DNA from: Sedimenticola sp.
GTDB lineage: Bacteria > Pseudomonadota > Gammaproteobacteria > Chromatiales > Chromatiaceae
Assembly: GCA_027038775.1 (NCBI GenBank)
Contig: JALWGP010000027.1
Location: 1-17,770 of the forward strand
Direction: 5' to 3'
Length of the DNA stretch: 17,770 nt
Each line of letters opens with the position of its first letter. Position 1 is the first letter of the stretch. The position numbers were made by a program, and so were the translations under genes. A model generated the notes under the pieces. It had not been told where the DNA came from. It worked only from the letters and a program-made list of their open reading frames with translations, and did no database searches. Positions 14,383 to 17,770 of the stretch are shown piece by piece.

Positions 14383-16404
14383 ATGAAGCCTGACTGGCGC
14401 CTGGAACTGGACGACCGAAGCATCGCCTGGCTCCACTTCGACCGGGCCGACAGCAACACCAACGTGCTCACGGCACAGGCCCTGGAGGCGCTGGACGAGC
14501 AGCTCGTCGCCGCCGCCCAGCAGCACCCCCGCGGCCTGGTGATACTCTCGGACAAGCCCTCCGGCTTCATCGCCGGCGCCGACGTGAAGGCCTTCGCCAC
14601 CCTCGGAGACGCCGCCGAGGCGGAAGCACTCATCCACCGCGCCCACGAGATCTTCCAGCGACTGGAGTCCCTCTCCTTTCCCACCGTGGCGCTGATCCAC
14701 GGCTTCTGCCTGGGCGGAGGCCTGGAGCTGGCCCTGGCCTGTCGCTACCGGGTGGCCGACACCGGTCCCGACACCCGCATCGGTTTTCCCGAGATCCGCC
14801 TGGGGATCTTCCCCGGCTTCGGGGGCACCGTGCGCACGGTGCGCCGCATGGGCCACCTGCGCGCCCTGGAGCTGATGCTCTCCGCCCGCAACCTCGGCGC
14901 CAAGCAGGCCCGGCGGGCGGGGCTGGTGGATCTGGCGGTGCCCGGTCGGCAGCTGCGCAACGCCGCCGTCCAGCTCATCGAAAAGCCGCCCGCCCGCAAG
15001 CCGCCGCCACTGCTCCAGCGCATGGCCGGCTGGGCGCCCCTGCGCCCGGCGGTGGCCGCGCTGCTCAAAAAACAGGTGCGCCAGCGGGTGCGGCCGGAAC
15101 ACTACCCCGCCCCCTTCCGCCTCATTGACCACTGGCGGCGCAGCGCTGGCCACAGTGGCGAGATGTACCGCAGCGAGGCGGCCACGGTGGCGGAGCTGCT
15201 CACCGGGAAGACGGCACAGAACCTGATCCGGGTCTTCCTGCTGCAGGACCGGCTCAAGTCGCTGGCACCGCGGGAGATGCCCGAAGTCGGCCACGTCCAC
15301 GTGGTGGGTGGCGGCGTCATGGGCGGCGATATCGCCGCCTGGTGTGTACTCAAGGGACTGCGCGTCACCCTCCAGGACCGGGCGCCCGAATACCTCACCC
15401 GCGCCGTGCAGCGCGCCCACGAGCTTTTCCGCAAGAAGCTCAGGGACCGTTACCGGGTGCAGGAGGCCGTCGACCGCTTCGTTCCCGACCCGGATGGGCT
15501 GGGCGCCGCCCGGGCCCAGGTGGTGATCGAGGCCATCTACGAGGATCCTGACGCCAAGCGGGCCCTCTATACCTCGCTGGAGCCGCGCATGGATCCGGAG
15601 GCGCTGCTCGCCACCAACACTTCGGGCATTCCCCTGGAGCTGCTGGCCCGGGACCTGGCGCACCCGGAGCGGTTCATCGGGCTCCACTTCTTCAACCCGG
15701 TGGCGAAGATGCTCCTGGTGGAGGTGGTGCGTGACGACCAGACACCCGCACGGACCCTGGACCGCGCCACCGCCTTCGCCCGGAGAATCGGCAAGCTGCC
15801 CCTGCCCGTGCGGAGCCGCCCCGGCTTCCTGGTGAACCGGGTGCTCATGCCCTACCTGCTGGAGGCGGTGATCCTCCACGAGGAGGGAGTGAAACCGGAA
15901 CTCATCGACGAGGCGGCACTGGCCTTCGGCATGCCCATGGGCCCCATCGAGCTGGCCGACACCGTGGGGCTGGACATCGCCCTCTCGGTGGCCCGGGAGC
16001 TGGCCGAACCCTTCGGCCTGCAGGTGCCGGGGATCCTCGGCCGCATGGTGGAGGAGAAGCGGCTGGGCCGAAAGTCGGGCCGCGGCTTCTACCGCTGGGA
16101 GAAGGGCAAGGCGGTGAAGGAGAAAGCGCAGGCCACGCCGGAACAGCTGGCCGAGTGGAGCGACCGGCTCATCCTGCGCCTGATGAACGAGGCCATGGCC
16201 TGCCTGCGCGAGGGGATCGTGGAGGAGGCCGACCTGGTGGACGCCGGCATCGTCTTCGGCACCGGCTTCGCCCCCTTCCGCGGCGGCCCCCTCCACTGGG
16301 CCAGGCAGCAGGGCGTGGATAAGCTGGTGGCCCGCCTCGAAGCACTGGCCCGGGAACAGGGGGAGCGGTTCCAGCCGGATGAGGGGTGGAAAATGCTGGC
16401 GTGA
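14383..16404 (+). CDS. fadJ: FadJ-like bifunctional enoyl-CoA hydratase / 3-hydroxyacyl-CoA dehydrogenase
   Basis: This enzyme carries out steps two and three of beta-oxidation: hydration of enoyl-CoA and NAD-dependent oxidation of 3-hydroxyacyl-CoA. The start at 14383 is preferred over an ATG at 14365 because AGGAG (14371-14375) is 7 nt upstream; it gives 673 residues, somewhat shorter than E. coli FadJ (714). The hydratase domain (about 1-190) has oxyanion segment FIAGAD and catalytic Glu115 (CLGGGLELALAC) and Glu137 (GFPEIRLGIFPG). The dehydrogenase domain starts near 304 with the nucleotide loop GGGVMGG (309-315) and has catalytic His435 in LHFFNPVAKM. Two helical C-terminal repeats follow (near 485-580 and 590-670). 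The CLGGGLELALAC form resembles FadJ more than FadB. Its partner thiolase gene precedes it, separated by the REP doublet. Confidence 0.93.
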   Translation: MKPDWRLELDDRSIAWLHFDRADSNTNVLTAQALEALDEQLVAAAQQHPRGLVILSDKPSGFIAGADVKAFATLGDAAEAEALIHRAHEIFQRLESLSFPTVALIHGFCLGGGLELALACRYRVADTGPDTRIGFPEIRLGIFPGFGGTVRTVRRMGHLRALELMLSARNLGAKQARRAGLVDLAVPGRQLRNAAVQLIEKPPARKPPPLLQRMAGWAPLRPAVAALLKKQVRQRVRPEHYPAPFRLIDHWRRSAGHSGEMYRSEAATVAELLTGKTAQNLIRVFLLQDRLKSLAPREMPEVGHVHVVGGGVMGGDIAAWCVLKGLRVTLQDRAPEYLTRAVQRAHELFRKKLRDRYRVQEAVDRFVPDPDGLGAARAQVVIEAIYEDPDAKRALYTSLEPRMDPEALLATNTSGIPLELLARDLAHPERFIGLHFFNPVAKMLLVEVVRDDQTPARTLDRATAFARRIGKLPLPVRSRPGFLVNRVLMPYLLEAVILHEEGVKPELIDEAALAFGMPMGPIELADTVGLDIALSVARELAEPFGLQVPGILGRMVEEKRLGRKSGRGFYRWEKGKAVKEKAQATPEQLAEWSDRLILRLMNEAMACLREGIVEEADLVDAGIVFGTGFAPFRGGPLHWARQQGVDKLVARLEALAREQGERFQPDEGWKMLA

Positions 16405-16420
16405 TTCTGAAACGCTCCAA

Positions 16421-16442
16421 TCCTGGCGCCCGCTGGCAAGGA
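16421..16442 (+). terminator. weak imperfect hairpin after fadJ
   Basis: TCCTGGC and GCAAGGA can pair over seven positions with one G-A mismatch around an 8-nt loop, 16 nt after the fadJ stop. No T-run follows, so termination here is doubtful. It overlaps the possible -35 of the toxin-antitoxin promoter. Confidence 0.15.
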
Positions 16443-16460
16443 TCAGTTGCCTCTTATAGC
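16433..16460 (+). promoter_or_regulatory. possible promoter of the toxin-antitoxin pair
   Basis: CTGGCA (16433-16438, four of six -35 consensus bases) and TATAGC (16455-16460, four of six -10 bases) are 16 bp apart, upstream of the antitoxin gene. Between this and the start codon, GCCCT (16477-16481) and AGGGC (16491-16495) form a 5-bp inverted repeat with a 9-nt spacer that could be an operator. Both are weak matches. Confidence 0.22.
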
Positions 16461-16518
16461 ATTGAGAGACAGGACGGCCCTATCCGTTCAAGGGCGACCA
16501 TCAACAAAAGGTGAAAGC

Positions 16519-16737
16519 ATGACCATTACCCTGCCACTGGAAGAGATGACCCTGGAGGAGAAGCTGCAGATGATGGAAGCCCTTTGGGACGACCTCAGAC
16601 AACATGCGGAGCGGATGCCGCCACCGGAGTGGCACCGCAAGCTCCTCGCGGAGCGGGAAGCCGCCGTCGCGCGCGGTGAAGCGCGGTTCGAGGAGTGGGA
16701 GGCAGCGAAACAGAAGATCGAAAAGGAGATCGAGTGA
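16519..16737 (+). CDS. addiction-module antitoxin, PF09720/TIGR02574-like
   Basis: A 72-residue acidic helical protein resembling the 'putative addiction module component' antitoxins. The family-like pattern is visible: LEEKLQMMEALWDDL (12-26), then PPPEWHRKLLAERE (34-47), then RGEARFEEWEAAKQKIE (52-68). Such proteins bind and neutralise a RelE/ParE-type toxin encoded immediately downstream and usually autorepress the pair. The start at 16519 follows AAGGTGA (16508-16514) at a 4-nt spacing. The longer frame opening at 16447 adds 24 residues with no family character. The stop TGA overlaps the toxin GTG start (GTGA at 16734), a usual layout for these modules. It is inserted between fadJ and the acyl-CoA synthetase gene. 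Confidence 0.85.
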   Translation: MTITLPLEEMTLEEKLQMMEALWDDLRQHAERMPPPEWHRKLLAEREAAVARGEARFEEWEAAKQKIEKEIE

Positions 16738-17045
16738 AGCGGATCAGGATCCTCGAGGCGGCGCGCCTTGATCTGATAGCTGGTTACTGGTTCTACGAAA
16801 AACAGGCCCAAGGTATCGGTCGATACTTTCTCGACACCTTGTATTCAGACATTGAATCCCTCCGCATCAGCGCAGGGATACATGTGGTCTGTTTCGATAA
16901 ATATCACAGGTTGTTGTCCAAACGCTTTCCCTGGTCGGTGTACTACCGGATGGAAAGTGACGAGATTCTGATCTACGCGGTCATCGACAATCGCCGTAAT
17001 CCGGACTTGATAGAAAAGCGGCTGAAAAGCGATCCGATTCCCTGA
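16734..17045 (+). CDS. RelE/ParE-family toxin
   Basis: A 103-residue basic protein of the RelE/ParE superfamily. The N-terminal helices [20 protein letters not shown] (11-30) and the beta-rich C-terminal block are characteristic; the latter contains [20 protein letters not shown] (57-76) followed by [13 protein letters not shown] (81-93). Family members either cleave mRNA at the ribosome or inhibit gyrase; which applies here cannot be told from sequence. The GTG at 16734 is chosen because AGGAG (16724-16728) lies 5 nt upstream and the codon overlaps the antitoxin stop. The ATG at 16695 would add 13 residues read from inside the antitoxin gene. GC over 16741-17040 is about 50% by hand count, against about 70% in a sampled stretch of fadJ, suggesting acquisition. 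Confidence 0.87.
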   Translation: MKRIRILEAARLDLIAGYWFYEKQAQGIGRYFLDTLYSDIESLRISAGIHVVCFDKYHRLLSKRFPWSVYYRMESDEILIYAVIDNRRNPDLIEKRLKSDPIP

Positions 17046-17091
17046 GGAAAAGCACGATCCTCATCAGCAAACTCGACCAAAGGTTAGTGAC

Positions 17092-17097
17092 TATACT
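17092..17097 (+). promoter_or_regulatory. possible -10 element before the acyl-CoA synthetase
   Basis: TATACT (five of six -10 consensus bases), preceded by C, sits 28 bp before the synthetase ATG. No convincing -35 is visible. It matches the CTATACT found before the hydrolase-fadE genes, and would let the synthetase be transcribed independently of the toxin-antitoxin pair. Confidence 0.3.
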
Positions 17098-17125
17098 TCA
17101 GGCAGGTAAAGCCGCTATTTCCGCC

Positions 17126-17770
17126 ATGCTACCAACCGAACCCATCACCCTGGAACAGGCCCCCACCCTGGCCGCGCTCTTCCGCGAGCGGGTGGCGCGC
17201 TCGGGCGAAAAAACCGCCTACGTGCAGCACGATCCCGGCACCGGCCAGTGGCGGGAATACAGTTGGCGGGAGACGGCTGACGAGGTGGCCCGCTGGCAGC
17301 AGGCGCTGCGCGCCTCCGGGCTGGAAAAGGGCGAGCGGGTAATGATCATGTGCCGCAATTCGTGGGAGTGGGTGATCTGCGACCAGGCCACCCTGGGGCT
17401 GGGGCTGGTGCTGGTGCCCGTGTTCATGAACGACCGGGCCGACAACATCGCCTGGATTACCAACGACTGCCAGGCTTCCACCCTGGTCATCGAAGGGCCT
17501 GACCAGTGGCGAACCCTGGAACCCGTGGTGGAGCAGCTGGAGAGCATTCACAGCATTATTGCCCTCAAGCCCGTGGACGCCAACCATGAAAAACTGCATC
17601 AGCTGGCCGACTGGCTGCCGGAAAAGGGAGACGGCCTCGCCAGGGAGGAATCCGCCCCCGACGAACTGGCCACCATTGTCTATACCTCCGGCACCACGGG
17701 CCGCCCCAAGGGGGTGATGCTCAGCCATCACAACATTTTGTGGAACGTGCATGCCGCCCTAAAGTTCTTC
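17126..17770 (+). CDS. long-chain acyl-CoA synthetase (AMP-forming), 5' part
   Basis: The first 215 residues of an ANL-superfamily adenylating enzyme that would activate long-chain fatty acids to acyl-CoA for FadE, FadI and FadJ. The frame is open to the window end; the full protein should be about 550-620 residues. The opening ([20 protein letters not shown], then [20 protein letters not shown]) is typical of the COG1022-like long-chain acyl-CoA synthetases. It is followed by [20 protein letters not shown] and the ATP/AMP-binding P-loop [16 protein letters not shown] beginning at Tyr186. The ATG at 17126 has no good ribosome site (AGG at 17104-17106 is distant), but no better start is seen. 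The C-terminal domain and substrate-determining parts lie outside the window, so a related adenylate-forming ligase cannot be ruled out. Confidence 0.88.
   Translation, partial: MLPTEPITLEQAPTLAALFRERVARSGEKTAYVQHDPGTGQWREYSWRETADEVARWQQALRASGLEKGERVMIMCRNSWEWVICDQATLGLGLVLVPVFMNDRADNIAWITNDCQASTLVIEGPDQWRTLEPVVEQLESIHSIIALKPVDANHEKLHQLADWLPEKGDGLAREESAPDELATIVYTSGTTGRPKGVMLSHHNILWNVHAALKFF

Noticed and set aside
12871..16296. Very long open frame (1141 codons) on the minus strand opposite fadI and fadJ
   Set aside because: The + strand genes have complete catalytic motifs. The minus-strand translation is low-complexity, rich in Gly/His/Gln/Arg, with no recognisable domain, as expected from high-GC codon bias.
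17060..17090. Possible FadR- or PsrA-like operator before the acyl-CoA synthetase (around CAAACTCGACC)
   Set aside because: Only one half resembles either consensus; the symmetric second half is missing at the required spacing.

Overview
The window is about 17.8 kb of high-GC DNA, almost fully coding, with every gene on the + strand. Protein families, tightly overlapping genes and a FadE/FadI/FadJ-type beta-oxidation set point to a gammaproteobacterium, perhaps in the Chromatiales/Ectothiorhodospiraceae range; the genus-level guess is weak. Long open frames on the opposite strand are by-products of the high GC content.

Region 1 (1-9434) is a Pel exopolysaccharide operon without its first gene: pelB, pelC, pelD, pelE, pelF, pelG in the canonical order. 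pelA, if present, lies upstream of base 1. The encoded machine spans the envelope. PelF is the cytoplasmic glycosyltransferase and PelG a polytopic membrane transporter. PelD is the membrane c-di-GMP receptor and PelE its scaffold partner. PelC is an outer-membrane lipoprotein, and PelB is a TPR/beta-barrel export porin. PelD keeps the RxxD c-di-GMP site and a downstream Arg, so post-translational activation by c-di-GMP is expected.

Region 2 (9435-16404) follows a 117-bp gap with a plausible promoter. It encodes a permuted papain-fold (YiiX/NlpC-P60-like) hydrolase, then a membrane acyl-CoA dehydrogenase (FadE), a thiolase (FadI-like) and a bifunctional hydratase/3-hydroxyacyl-CoA dehydrogenase (FadJ-like). 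The first three genes are separated by 2 bp or overlap by 4 bp. The gap between fadI and fadJ holds a REP-like inverted pair whose two hairpins have different, fully paired stems, plus a degenerate third copy.

Region 3 (16405-17770) holds a small type II toxin-antitoxin pair (PF09720-like antitoxin, RelE/ParE-like toxin) of clearly lower GC. It lies between fadJ and the start of a long-chain acyl-CoA synthetase gene cut by the window end. Together FadE, FadI, FadJ and the synthetase would activate and degrade fatty acids.

No wholly new system was found. The observations most worth following are the cysteine hydrolase translationally coupled to fadE, the REP doublet with compensatory stems, and the toxin-antitoxin insertion in the fatty-acid cluster.
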